NCBI RefSeq assembly: GCF_002934545.1
Contig: NZ_PTJA01000003.1
Coordinates: 62,001 to 126,000 of the forward strand
Reading direction: 5' to 3'
Source: Lacrimispora xylanisolvens
Lineage (GTDB): Bacteria > Bacillota > Clostridia > Lachnospirales > Lachnospiraceae
Length of the DNA stretch: 64,000 nt
Below the pieces are notes generated by a model. The model was given only the letters and a program-made list of their open reading frames with translations. It had not been told where the DNA came from and ran no database searches. Numbering within the stretch: the first letter of the stretch is position 1; each line of letters starts with the position of its first letter. Shown here piece by piece: positions 51,209 to 64,000 of this stretch. Position numbers and translations under genes: made by a program.

Positions 51209-53348
51209 ATTGATACAGGAAGATGGTAAGCGCAGACTTTGGGCGGTGACTCTTGCTTTTCTGATGTTTTTCTTCTCACTCCCGGTTACCATCGCTATGG
51301 TAATTGGAGAATCTTTGAAACAGGAGGAAACCATAGCCAGTATTCATTCTCAACTAAGGCATTTAATGGGATTTCAGAATGGCTTTATCACCTTTTTGCT
51401 GATTGCTTTATCCATTGTGATGGGAGTTACAAGTTTTTCCTATCTTCACTCCAGACAAAAGGTTGACTTCTATCATGGAATTCCGGTAAACAGAAAACAC
51501 TTATTCTGGGCCAATTATCTCAATGGTATATTCATTGTGGCAGTTGTATATGGGGTTAATTTAATTCTTACCCTGGGTGTTACTACGGCTTATGGTATAT
51601 CACCTTCTGCACTTATGGGTTCCGTTATTTCAGGATATCTGCTTTTTATGCTTCATTATGCCATGATCTACGCTGTTACAGTACTGGCTATGATTATGAC
51701 AGGAAGCGTGATTGTAGGTATATTTGGTACAGCAGTGTTCGAAGGTTATTTTACAATATTACTGTTTATTTTACAGGGATGTTATGGATACTTTTTTCAT
51801 ACCAGCTATAGAAGCGGAGAAGAACTGTTCCGCCCGTTTCTGGTAAAATCTTCTCCATATGCAATATTTATTTATAATGTTGCACTTGATAATGGCGGGA
51901 GACTGGGGGCTGAATTGGTTTCTCAGATTATAATTGTAGCTCTCTTGTTTGTTATATTCACCTTCCTTTGTCTGTTTTTGTATAAAAAAAGAGGTTCTGA
52001 GTCTGCAAAAAAGGCGATGGCATTTAAAATCAGTATGCCAATTATCCGGATTCCCATTGTTGTTTTATCTTCCCTTTCCGGATGCTTTGTTTTCTGGACC
52101 ATACGTTCTGATATGGGGTGGGCGGTATTTGGTTTGCTTTGCGGCATGTTTCTGTCTCATTGTGTCATTGAAATCATTTACCACTTTGACTTTAGAAAAT
52201 TATTTTCAAACTGGAAGCAGATGATTGCCTCAGCTCTTGTAGCGGCAGTGATATTTGGTGGCTTCCAAATGGATTTGTTTGGATATGACAGTTATATACC
52301 TTCGGAAAATTCCATAGATTCCATGGCGATATCCTTGAATAATGATAACAATTGGGTTTCATATGGAGAAGCAGTATGGGATACCGTAGATGATTATCGC
52401 TGGGTGTATCAAAGTGGAGATGATTATATTTTCAGCCATATGAAGCTGGAAAATAAAGCACCGGCGCTGTCTATGGTGAAAAAGGCGGTTGAATACAACC
52501 GGGGCAAAAATTGGGACCGATTACCTGATAACGATTGGGATCAATCAGACAGAAGCTGTAATTTCTCTGTAAAATATACCCTTAAGAACGGAAAAAATGT
52601 ATATCGCAGCTATTCCCTGAAAAATTCAGAGGTAAAAGAGGAACTGTCCCAGCTATACGAAGACCAGGACTTCATTCAGGCAGTATATCCTATTTTCAGT
52701 CAGACAGCTGAGAATACATCTGCAGTGAGAGTCAGCAGGGGATCACAGTCAAATATTATAAGCCGTGACAAAAATGGCACAGATAAGGCTATGACGGAAA
52801 AACTCCTTCTTGCATATCAGAAAGATTTAAGTCAGTTGAAAGTTGAGACTATGAGCAAAGAAAATCCGGTAGCATCCATTCAGTTTATGACAAAGATTCA
52901 GGCTGAAGCAGACAGTAAGAGAGAGCTAAACCGGAATTCCTGGCAGTATAGTGATCTGACATCCAGAGGGTATTACCCGATCTATCCTTCCTTTACAAAT
53001 ACTCTGAATTTATTAAGGGAATGTCAGCTGGATGTAGACAGCTGGAATTCTTATGAAGAAATTAAAGAAATCACCTTTGATTTAAGCCAGTTATCCAAGT
53101 ATGATAAGGATAATTATGAAAACAGCAGTTCTCTATACTATACAGTTTCGGATCCCCAGCTGATTGCTCAGATTATGAGTCAGGCCGCCATTGATGAATA
53201 TGCAGGCATGAACCCATTTGGTATCTGGAATACAGAGTGTATCAGTTTTTCTGCTGTCAGCAGTGCATTGGGCAATCGCAGTGAGATTCAGTATATTGTA
53301 CCTCTAAAGCAGCTTCCCGATTCCGTAAGAGAAGCTCTAAAGCCATAA
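51183..53348 (+). CDS. ABC transporter permease with large extracytoplasmic domain
   Basis: A 721-residue membrane protein with about ten hydrophobic segments in the first 365 residues and a large hydrophilic C-terminal region (about 375-721) rich in Ser/Asp/Tyr, presumably outside the membrane. The start at 51183 is chosen for CGGAGG nine bases upstream; an earlier in-frame ATG at 51162 lies before that site. It overlaps the ATPase gene by 26 bases. Substrate unknown. The long C-terminal domain may sense or bind ligand. Confidence 0.85.
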   Translation: MTSKSLFFKLIQEDGKRRLWAVTLAFLMFFFSLPVTIAMVIGESLKQEETIASIHSQLRHLMGFQNGFITFLLIALSIVMGVTSFSYLHSRQKVDFYHGIPVNRKHLFWANYLNGIFIVAVVYGVNLILTLGVTTAYGISPSALMGSVISGYLLFMLHYAMIYAVTVLAMIMTGSVIVGIFGTAVFEGYFTILLFILQGCYGYFFHTSYRSGEELFRPFLVKSSPYAIFIYNVALDNGGRLGAELVSQIIIVALLFVIFTFLCLFLYKKRGSESAKKAMAFKISMPIIRIPIVVLSSLSGCFVFWTIRSDMGWAVFGLLCGMFLSHCVIEIIYHFDFRKLFSNWKQMIASALVAAVIFGGFQMDLFGYDSYIPSENSIDSMAISLNNDNNWVSYGEAVWDTVDDYRWVYQSGDDYIFSHMKLENKAPALSMVKKAVEYNRGKNWDRLPDNDWDQSDRSCNFSVKYTLKNGKNVYRSYSLKNSEVKEELSQLYEDQDFIQAVYPIFSQTAENTSAVRVSRGSQSNIISRDKNGTDKAMTEKLLLAYQKDLSQLKVETMSKENPVASIQFMTKIQAEADSKRELNRNSWQYSDLTSRGYYPIYPSFTNTLNLLRECQLDVDSWNSYEEIKEITFDLSQLSKYDKDNYENSSSLYYTVSDPQLIAQIMSQAAIDEYAGMNPFGIWNTECISFSAVSSALGNRSEIQYIVPLKQLPDSVREALKP

Positions 53349-53374
53349 ACAGGAACTGTGATAACAGTCTTTCA

Positions 53375-53403
53375 TTGACTTTTTCTTCCAATAAAGTTAC
53401 AAT
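53375..53403 (+). promoter_or_regulatory. Promoter of the zinc-ribbon gene
   Basis: TTGACT (53375-53380), 17 bases, TACAAT (53398-53403), 33 bases before the start. Confidence 0.65.
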
Positions 53404-53435
53404 GGTAGGAGCAAAAGTCAAAGGAGGAATCACGG

Positions 53436-53918
53436 ATGGCATTTTTTGAAGAGCTGGGAAAGACACTTAGTGATACCGGCAAAGAGGTTGCAACGAAGGC
53501 GAAAGCACTGACTGAGACGATACAGCTAAAGACACAGATCGGTGCAGAGAAAACCAAGCTGGAAGAAGCTTATGCAGTCATTGGAAAACTGTATTATGAA
53601 GACAACAGTGAGCCTAAGGAAGCTTATACCAAAGCTTATGAAGCTGTCAGAGCCAGCCGGGCAAGAATTGCCGCCCTGGAGATTGAATTGACCCAAAGCG
53701 AAGGCAGCCGTATCTGTGCGGAGTGCGGAGCAAAGGTTCCCAAAAGCTCTCTGTTTTGCGGCAAGTGCGGGGCACCTGTGAAAGAGGCAGCAGCTGATCC
53801 TGATTCAGAAGAGATGGATGAGAAGGAGCAGACTACCTCTGCAGAGGAAGTGAATGCAACTGCCGGCATTAACGCTGTGAATGATGATGTGTTTGAACCT
53901 ACGGAAGAAAAGGAATGA
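53436..53918 (+). CDS. Coiled-coil zinc-ribbon protein
   Basis: A 160-residue cytoplasmic protein: amphipathic helical region (about 1-87, coiled-coil-like heptads with KTQIGAEKTKLEEAYAVIG), then a zinc ribbon with two CxxC pairs (ICAECGAKVP...FCGKCGAPV), then an acidic tail. AAAGGAGGAATCACGG precedes the ATG. Common in Lachnospiraceae; function not known. It is a separate unit with its own promoter and terminator. Confidence 0.8.
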   Translation: MAFFEELGKTLSDTGKEVATKAKALTETIQLKTQIGAEKTKLEEAYAVIGKLYYEDNSEPKEAYTKAYEAVRASRARIAALEIELTQSEGSRICAECGAKVPKSSLFCGKCGAPVKEAAADPDSEEMDEKEQTTSAEEVNATAGINAVNDDVFEPTEEKE

Positions 53919-53924
53919 TTATTA

Positions 53925-53952
53925 AGGGCCGGATTTATTCCGGTCCTTTTTT
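53925..53952 (+). terminator. Terminator of the zinc-ribbon gene
   Basis: A short GC-rich hairpin (GGGCCGGA with TTCCGGTCC, one G-U pair) followed by TTTTTT. Confidence 0.85.
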
Positions 53953-54075
53953 AGTGTGCCCGCTATAGAAATTTCTTCCTACACGTTGCTAATTTAAAAA
54001 AAGGTATGTAAATTTGCCGTAAAATGTGGTAGACTAAACCCGGTTCGCAAATGTGCAAAGAAGATGAGGTATAAA

Positions 54076-55992
54076 ATGAAAGTTTATGTCAGATGGCTTT
54101 GGAAGCTTTTAGCTCTTTCTGCAGGTATTAATATAGTGATTGAGCTGGCCAGCCGGAAGTCGCTGTTAAATCTGGGTTCTTATATAGGGAATAGTTTTTT
54201 AATCTTTCTGCTTAATACATTAATTATTTTTCTTCCCTTTACAATTATGTTCATTACCAGGCGAAAAGCATTTGCCTGTATTTTAATTACTTTTCTATGG
54301 ATTTTTATGGGGATTGTAAACGGTATTCTTCTGATCTTCCGTACAACTCCCTTTACAGCAGCCGATCTGCGCCTGGTGAAGTATGCCATAAGCCTTGCTA
54401 CCGTTTATTTTACCTGGATGCAGATTATCCTCATGGTATCAGGGGGTGTACTTGCATTAATCTTATTAGTGGGAGTCTGGAAAAAAGCACCAGTCAGTCA
54501 GGAGAAAACCAGGCTGAGTCATGGGGTGGCAATCATTCTTCTGAGTACTGCACTGGTACTTGGTATTACAACCGGTGCCATGAGGTACGGACTGGTAGCG
54601 GTTCATTTTGGCAACATCGGACAAGGCTTTCGATCATACGGATTCCCATACTGTTTTTCCAATTCCGTATTTAATACCGGCATAGCAAAGCCGGAAGGAT
54701 ACGGGTCTGAAACATTGGAAACCATTCAGTCGGAGGAACTGGTGCCTGAAAACACCTATGCAATTACAGAAAACACAAAACCCAATGTAATTTTTATTCA
54801 GCTGGAATCGTTCTTTGACCCGTCTTTGTGGAAAAACAATCCGGTAGACTATGATCCCATTCCCTTTTTCCACCAACTGCAAAAAAATTATCCAGGGGGA
54901 TATTTAAGCGTTCCTTCTGTTGGAGCAGGTACTGCTAATACAGAGTTTGAAAACATAACCGGTATGAATCTGGACTTTTTCGGCCCGGGTGAATATCCAT
55001 ATAAGACAGTACTTAAAAAAACCTCCTGTGAAAGCACTGCTTTTGATTTGAAAAATCTGGGATACACGGCTCATACCATTCACAATAACGAAGCCACTTT
55101 TTATGACAGAAACCGGGTATTTGCCCAGCTTGGATTTGATACCTTTACTCCGATTGAATATATGAACAATATTGAGCGGAATCCAACTGGGTGGTGTAAG
55201 GATAAAATTTTAACTGGCGAGATTATTAAGACACTGGATTCCACACCAGGACCGGATTATATTTACACCATATCGGTACAGGGTCATGGAAAGTATCCGA
55301 ATTTCGAATATTACTGCCAGCAGATTAATGAGATGGATCAGTTTATTCGTTCCCTTGTCAATACATTAAGAACCCGAAAAGAACCTATCGTACTGGTGAT
55401 GTATGGTGATCATCTTCCAGGTTTTGAATGGAGTGAGGATGAGATGAAGAATCACTCCCTGTTTCAGACAGAATATGTTATCTGGAATAACATGAATCTG
55501 CCTGTGGTTAAAAAGGATGTGGAGGCTTATCAGCTTTCTTCTCATGTTCTTAATATGCTGAATATTCATGAAGGAACCATGATCCGGTTTCATCAAAAAT
55601 ATTTAAATGGGGAAAATACCAATGAGGAAAGCTATCTGGAGGATATGAAAAATCTGGAGTATGATATTCTTTACGGAGAGCATAAAGTATATGGCGGAGA
55701 TAGTCCATATCTGAAAACTGATTTAAAGATGGGAATTGATAAAATAAAAATTGATAAAGTGGTTTACAATGATTCAAACCTGCTGATTTACGGTGAGAAT
55801 TTTACTCCTTATTCGAAAGTATGTCTTGATGGAAAAGAGGTGGACACCACCTATGTGTGGCCTCAGCTGATTATAGCCAAGGATGTTTCTGAAAAAAAGG
55901 TCAACAACAGTGAGATTTCAGTCTGGCAGATTGGAAGGGATAAAGTCCCCCTCAGTGAAGATGGAGTCTATCATATGGGGTGGTCTGATTAA
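54076..55992 (+). CDS. Lipoteichoic-acid-synthase-like sulfatase-family enzyme
   Basis: A 638-residue LTA-synthase-type phosphoglycerol transferase: five N-terminal transmembrane segments, then the extracellular sulfatase-fold domain (about 235-500) with the metal-site motif IQLESFFDP, the Thr nucleophile in GAGTANTEFE, ATFYDRNRVF and MYGDHLPGF. A C-terminal extension (about 565-638; NLLIYGENFTPYSKV, VCLDGKEV) resembles an IPT/TIG immunoglobulin-like domain, unusual for LtaS. GAGG lies six bases before the ATG at 54076; 54064 is an alternative start. It probably makes or modifies a glycerol-phosphate envelope polymer. Confidence 0.85.
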   Translation: MKVYVRWLWKLLALSAGINIVIELASRKSLLNLGSYIGNSFLIFLLNTLIIFLPFTIMFITRRKAFACILITFLWIFMGIVNGILLIFRTTPFTAADLRLVKYAISLATVYFTWMQIILMVSGGVLALILLVGVWKKAPVSQEKTRLSHGVAIILLSTALVLGITTGAMRYGLVAVHFGNIGQGFRSYGFPYCFSNSVFNTGIAKPEGYGSETLETIQSEELVPENTYAITENTKPNVIFIQLESFFDPSLWKNNPVDYDPIPFFHQLQKNYPGGYLSVPSVGAGTANTEFENITGMNLDFFGPGEYPYKTVLKKTSCESTAFDLKNLGYTAHTIHNNEATFYDRNRVFAQLGFDTFTPIEYMNNIERNPTGWCKDKILTGEIIKTLDSTPGPDYIYTISVQGHGKYPNFEYYCQQINEMDQFIRSLVNTLRTRKEPIVLVMYGDHLPGFEWSEDEMKNHSLFQTEYVIWNNMNLPVVKKDVEAYQLSSHVLNMLNIHEGTMIRFHQKYLNGENTNEESYLEDMKNLEYDILYGEHKVYGGDSPYLKTDLKMGIDKIKIDKVVYNDSNLLIYGENFTPYSKVCLDGKEVDTTYVWPQLIIAKDVSEKKVNNSEISVWQIGRDKVPLSEDGVYHMGWSD

Positions 55993-55994
55993 AA

Positions 55995-56029
55995 GAGAAG
56001 AGAGAGGTTTTGAGAACCTCTCTCTTTTT
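55995..56029. terminator. Bidirectional terminator between LtaS-like and DUF362 genes
   Basis: AGAGAGAGGTT pairs with AACCTCTCTCT, with A-rich left and T-rich right flanks, serving both converging genes. Confidence 0.85.
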
Positions 56030-56035
56030 GGATCC

Positions 56036-57142
56036 TTATATTGAAATTAATTCATATTCAGCATTTCCAAGTCCTATTTTCACCCCGTGTTCTATGGAAG
56101 ATTTCCAGTTTGTAGTAGGGTGGGTATCTTTAAAATGGTCGTGGTGGTGGCTCCCGTGCTTTTCAAGAACGCTCCCTGCCATAACTGGCTGCTTATTTAC
56201 TGCATCTGCACATGCAACATCCAGCGCCACAGGATCGAAGGAAGCGAACATTCCTACATCCGGAATGATCGGGATGTCATTTTCTGAGTGACAGTCGCAG
56301 TAAGGGGAAACATCCATTACAAGGCTGATATGAAAGTTGGGACGATCTTTTAGCACTGCATGTGTATATTCCGCTATTTTACAGTTTAAAATATCGTTTG
56401 ATTCATCACAATCAGATTCGATGGCATCTACTGGGCAAACGCCAATGCAACGGCCGCAGCTGACACATCTGCTGCTGTTAATCATCGCTTTTTTATTTTC
56501 AAATGAAAAAGCATCATGAGCACAATTTTTCTCACAGGCATGACAGCCGATGCATGTCTCTTCGGTTACATGAGGTTTACCCGCATTATGCATCTCCATT
56601 TTTCCTGCTCTTGAACCGCATCCCATTCCGATATTTTTCAAAGTCCCTCCAAAACCTGTGCTTTCATGTCCTTTAAAATGCGTGAGAGATATGAAAATAT
56701 CAGCGTCCATAACTGCCCGTCCGATTTTAGCTTCTTTAATGTATTCTCCGTCCATTGGAACCAGAATTTCATCCGTTCCTTTCAGACCATCGGCAATCAG
56801 AACATGGCAGCCAGTGGAAAATGGTGAAAATCCGTTTTCATAGGCAGTATCCAGATGATCCAGGGCATTCTTCCTGCTTCCCACATATAAGGTGTTGCAA
56901 TCGGTTAAAAATGGTTTTCCGCCAGCTTCTTTAATTAAATCAACCACTACCTTTGCGTAATTAGGGCGTAAAAATGATAAGTTGCCCAGTTCTCCAAAAT
57001 GGATTTTTACTGCGGCATATTTATTCTGGAAATCAATTTGCTCAGACATACCAGCTGTTTTAATGAGCCGGGCAAGTTTTTGAGGAAGGTTTTCACGGAA
57101 AGTGGTATGAAAATTTGTGTAATAAACCTTGGATTTTTCCAT
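56036..57142 (-). CDS. DUF362-domain protein with 4Fe-4S ferredoxin domain
   Basis: A 368-residue protein: an N-terminal DUF362 part (KIHFGELGNLSFLRPNYAKV; SLTHFKGHESTGFGGTLKNI; GMGCGSRAGKMEMH) interrupted near residues 190-240 by two ferredoxin-type clusters (CIGCHACEKNCAHD; CVSCGRCIGVCPVDAIESD). Found in many anaerobes; the reaction is not known, although the fold suggests a redox protein. GGAGACC precedes the ATG. A single-gene unit. Confidence 0.88.
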   Translation of the reverse strand: MEKSKVYYTNFHTTFRENLPQKLARLIKTAGMSEQIDFQNKYAAVKIHFGELGNLSFLRPNYAKVVVDLIKEAGGKPFLTDCNTLYVGSRKNALDHLDTAYENGFSPFSTGCHVLIADGLKGTDEILVPMDGEYIKEAKIGRAVMDADIFISLTHFKGHESTGFGGTLKNIGMGCGSRAGKMEMHNAGKPHVTEETCIGCHACEKNCAHDAFSFENKKAMINSSRCVSCGRCIGVCPVDAIESDCDESNDILNCKIAEYTHAVLKDRPNFHISLVMDVSPYCDCHSENDIPIIPDVGMFASFDPVALDVACADAVNKQPVMAGSVLEKHGSHHHDHFKDTHPTTNWKSSIEHGVKIGLGNAEYELISI

Positions 57143-57243
57143 AGATGGTCTCCTTTTGATAATTTTTATTATTAAGCATTATACTGTAAATAAAAGGGAA
57201 TTTCAATAAAACTTATTTGTTCCGTGAGCTGTTTGGCAAATAC

Positions 57244-57272
57244 TTGCAAGATACCTGGTCAGGCGGTATAAT
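57244..57272 (+). promoter_or_regulatory. Promoter of the cardiolipin synthase gene
   Basis: TTGCAA (57244-57249), 17 bases, TATAAT (57267-57272). The transcript would start after the in-frame ATG at 57273, which rules that ATG out as start. Confidence 0.65.
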
Positions 57273-57317
57273 ATGAACCATGTAAAGAAACAAATTGGCG
57301 GAGTGGAGGTACAGAGG

Positions 57318-58868
57318 ATGGGTCGTATCAAAAAGATGCTTAGGATTATCTTTGGAAGGTCTATGTTTGCAGTTATATCACTTATGATACAGATTCTGGT
57401 TATAGCAGCAGCATACCGCTTTCTGAGCTTTTATCTGGCGTATTTTTATGGTGCAGTTACATTGCTTAGCGCACTGGTTATTATTTATATCTTAAATAAA
57501 GAAGAGAATCCCAGCTTTAAAATGAGCTGGATGATACCTGTAACAGCAGTTCCTGTTTTTGGAACCTTTTTTTATATGCTGGTGGAATTACAGATTATTG
57601 AACGGTTTATGGAGAAGAAGTTAAAGTCCAGCATGGATGAGACGGAGTGCTATCTGGAGCAGAATCCCAGGGTTATGGAACGTTTATTAAAAGCCAGCAG
57701 GAGAAATGCAAATCTGGCACATTATATAAAAGAATATGGTCATTATCCAACCTATGGAAATACCAACGCACAGTACTATCCTTTGGGAGAAGCAATGTTT
57801 GAAGCTATGAAGCGGGAGATCGCTGATGCAAGGAGATTTATCTTTCTGGAATTTTTTATTATTGAAAGAGGGGAAATGTGGGATTCCTTACTGGAACTGC
57901 TGGAATCAAAAAGCAGAGAAGGGGTAGAAGTACGGATTATGTATGATGGGATGGGATCATTAACGGTGCTTCCTTATAATTATATTAAAATACTTCAGGA
58001 AAAGGGATTGAAGGCGAAAGTATTTTCACCAATCAAACCAGTGATATCCAGTTATCAGAATAACAGGGATCATCGAAAAATTCTTGTAATAGACGGACAT
58101 ACTGCGTTTACAGGCGGTATCAACCTGGCAGATGAATATATCAACAGAAAAGTAAGGTTTGGTCATTGGAAAGATACAGGAATTATGCTCAAGGGGGATG
58201 CTGTTACAAGCTTTACCATGATGTTTCTTCAAATGTGGAATATATCTGAGAAGGAACCGGAGAAATATGATCAATATTTAAGAGACCCGGAGTATTTTTA
58301 CCCCCTGGAACTTAATATGGAGGGATTTGTGATTCCCTATGGAGACAGTCCTCTTGATAAGGAATCGGTTGGAGAAGAGGTTTACTTAGATATCATTAAT
58401 AATGCCAGGTACTATGTTCATATTATGACTCCCTATCTGATTCTTGATTACGAGATGGTGAAAGCTCTGACATTTGCTGCAAAAAGAGGGGTGGATGTTT
58501 CCATTATCCTCCCACATATTCCGGATAAAAAATATGCTTTTCTGCTTGCTAAATCACACTATGGAGAGTTGATCCGGGCAGGCGTTAAAATATGGGAATA
58601 TACTCCTGGGTTCATGCATGCAAAAGTCTTTACAAGTGATGATACAAAGGCAGCAGTTGGTACAATTAATTTGGACTTTCGAAGCCTGTATCTTCATTTT
58701 GAATGCGGAACATATTTGTATCGCAATGAAGTGATCCGGGATGTAGAACGGGATTATCAGGAAACACTGTCTTCGTGCAGAAGAATTGCGTTAGAAGATA
58801 TACCAAATGATACGTGGTATGAAAGATTTGCGGGGCGGGCACTCAGGCTGTTTGCACCGCTAATGTGA
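57318..58868 (+). CDS. cls: Cardiolipin synthase
   Basis: Condenses two phosphatidylglycerols to cardiolipin. A 516-residue membrane enzyme: two N-terminal transmembrane segments, then two phospholipase-D-type HKD motifs (HRKILVIDGHTAFTGG; HAKVFTSDDTKAAVGT). The start at 57318 is chosen because GGAGG lies eight bases upstream; the longer frame from 57273 starts before the predicted transcription start. Confidence 0.93.
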   Translation: MGRIKKMLRIIFGRSMFAVISLMIQILVIAAAYRFLSFYLAYFYGAVTLLSALVIIYILNKEENPSFKMSWMIPVTAVPVFGTFFYMLVELQIIERFMEKKLKSSMDETECYLEQNPRVMERLLKASRRNANLAHYIKEYGHYPTYGNTNAQYYPLGEAMFEAMKREIADARRFIFLEFFIIERGEMWDSLLELLESKSREGVEVRIMYDGMGSLTVLPYNYIKILQEKGLKAKVFSPIKPVISSYQNNRDHRKILVIDGHTAFTGGINLADEYINRKVRFGHWKDTGIMLKGDAVTSFTMMFLQMWNISEKEPEKYDQYLRDPEYFYPLELNMEGFVIPYGDSPLDKESVGEEVYLDIINNARYYVHIMTPYLILDYEMVKALTFAAKRGVDVSIILPHIPDKKYAFLLAKSHYGELIRAGVKIWEYTPGFMHAKVFTSDDTKAAVGTINLDFRSLYLHFECGTYLYRNEVIRDVERDYQETLSSCRRIALEDIPNDTWYERFAGRALRLFAPLM

Positions 58869-58871
58869 TAG

Positions 58872-58903
58872 AAAAAGCGCCGGTTTTTGCACCGGCGCTT
58901 TTT
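58872..58903. terminator. Bidirectional terminator between cls and the first collagen-like gene
   Basis: AAAAAGCGCCGG and CCGGCGCTTTTT form a perfect stem with A- and T-tracts on both sides. Confidence 0.92.
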
Positions 58904-58918
58904 GTGGTTTAAGATCTA

Positions 58919-60364
<1,446 letters not shown>

Positions 60365-60389
60365 TCAAGGTGTAATTTTTTTACTTGTA

Positions 60390-60437
60390 TGATGTCTTGT
60401 AGATGTGAATTGTATTATAAAGGGCTTTTTCAATCCT
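60390..60437 (-). promoter_or_regulatory. Leader hairpin of the first collagen-like gene
   Basis: On the minus strand TTATAAAGG...CCCTTTATAA forms a stem (about 60444-60414 region) between the sigma-K-like promoter and the ribosome site. It may stabilise the mRNA. The remaining intergenic bases show no terminator after the second collagen-like gene. Confidence 0.35.
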
Positions 60438-60445
60438 TTATAACA

Positions 60446-60473
60446 TATCATATGTGATTAGTCTCAAGTTTGT
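60446..60473 (-). promoter_or_regulatory. Sigma-K-like promoter of the first collagen-like gene
   Basis: On the minus strand AC (60473-60472), 17 bases, CATATGATA (60454-60446), an exact match to CATANNNTA with the AC -35 of sigma-K promoters, about 100 bases before the start codon. Confidence 0.6.
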
Positions 60474-60566
60474 TAGAGAAAACTTGATTCTCCATGGACA
60501 CGATAAATATCTTAACTTGTAAAGTGCCGTATTTTGTTGATAATAGTACTTTTATATCAGATTCTG

Positions 60567-64000
<3,434 letters not shown>

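Noticed and set aside
57273-57317. N-terminal extension of cardiolipin synthase
   Set aside because: The ATG touches the TATAAT box and would lie upstream of the transcript start.

Overview
The window looks like chromosome of an anaerobic, spore-forming, sugar-using member of the Lachnospiraceae (Clostridium cluster XIVa, Lacrimispora/Hungatella-like). The signs are Rnf genes, a single-chain pyruvate:ferredoxin oxidoreductase, T-box leaders, strong AGGAGG ribosome sites, moderate GC, a uronate and arabinan sugar locus, and collagen-like surface proteins of the kind found on spores. The genus is an inference. No rRNA, tRNA, insertion sequence, prophage or CRISPR array was recognised.

Layout. 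1-2.7 kb: end of an rnf operon (G partial, E, A, B; C and D lie outside). 2.9-5.9 kb: a haem-binding cytochrome-b5-like lipoprotein paired with a small four-helix membrane protein whose histidines are spaced like a di-haem cytochrome b, then a secreted C39-like cysteine peptidase and a lipoprotein. 6.0-12.3 kb: hexuronate catabolism (uxaC with its LacI regulator, an IclR regulator, eda, kdgK and a second PfkB kinase). 12.4-18.8 kb: a sugar ABC importer, its LacI regulator and a GH127 beta-L-arabinofuranosidase. 18.8-26.0 kb: aromatic amino acids (a tryptophan-type ABC importer under a Trp T-box, a cysteine hydrolase, and aroF-tyrA-aroA). 26.3-30.8 kb: a poorly known three-gene operon (large carbohydrate-enzyme-like protein, GNAT_C-like protein, BadF-type kinase). 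30.9-42.3 kb: an EF-G-like GTPase, a CPBP protease, leuS under a Leu T-box, small proteins, an AlaX-type editing protein, a PerM-type permease and hemB. 42.3-58.9 kb: PHP phosphoesterase, VanW protein, nifJ, a DUF4397-like protein, a GntR-ABC operon, a zinc-ribbon protein, an LTA-synthase-like enzyme, a DUF362 ferredoxin and cardiolipin synthase. 58.9-64 kb: two collagen-like genes, the second running out of the window.

How it fits together. The sugar loci feed uronic acids and arabinose-containing glycans into glycolysis. Uronates go through isomerisation and KDG/KDPG to pyruvate and glyceraldehyde-3-phosphate. PFOR oxidises pyruvate and reduces ferredoxin, and Rnf couples reduced ferredoxin to NAD and an ion gradient. 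The control sites are unusually readable. An identical TTCG-N6-CGAA element precedes both the IclR gene and eda. Two copies of a TGTAAGTRTTTACA element flank the lacI-uxaC promoter. Three copies of a TTTAAAC-centred element precede the ABC importer. The two T-boxes carry UGG and CUG specifiers that match their downstream genes.

The most novel-looking items are the cytochrome pair beside rnf, the three-gene carbohydrate operon, the conserved-looking 50-residue protein under a perfect 22-bp palindrome, and the spore-surface set (a Cys/Gly-rich small protein and two collagen-like proteins), two members of which have sigma-K-like promoters.
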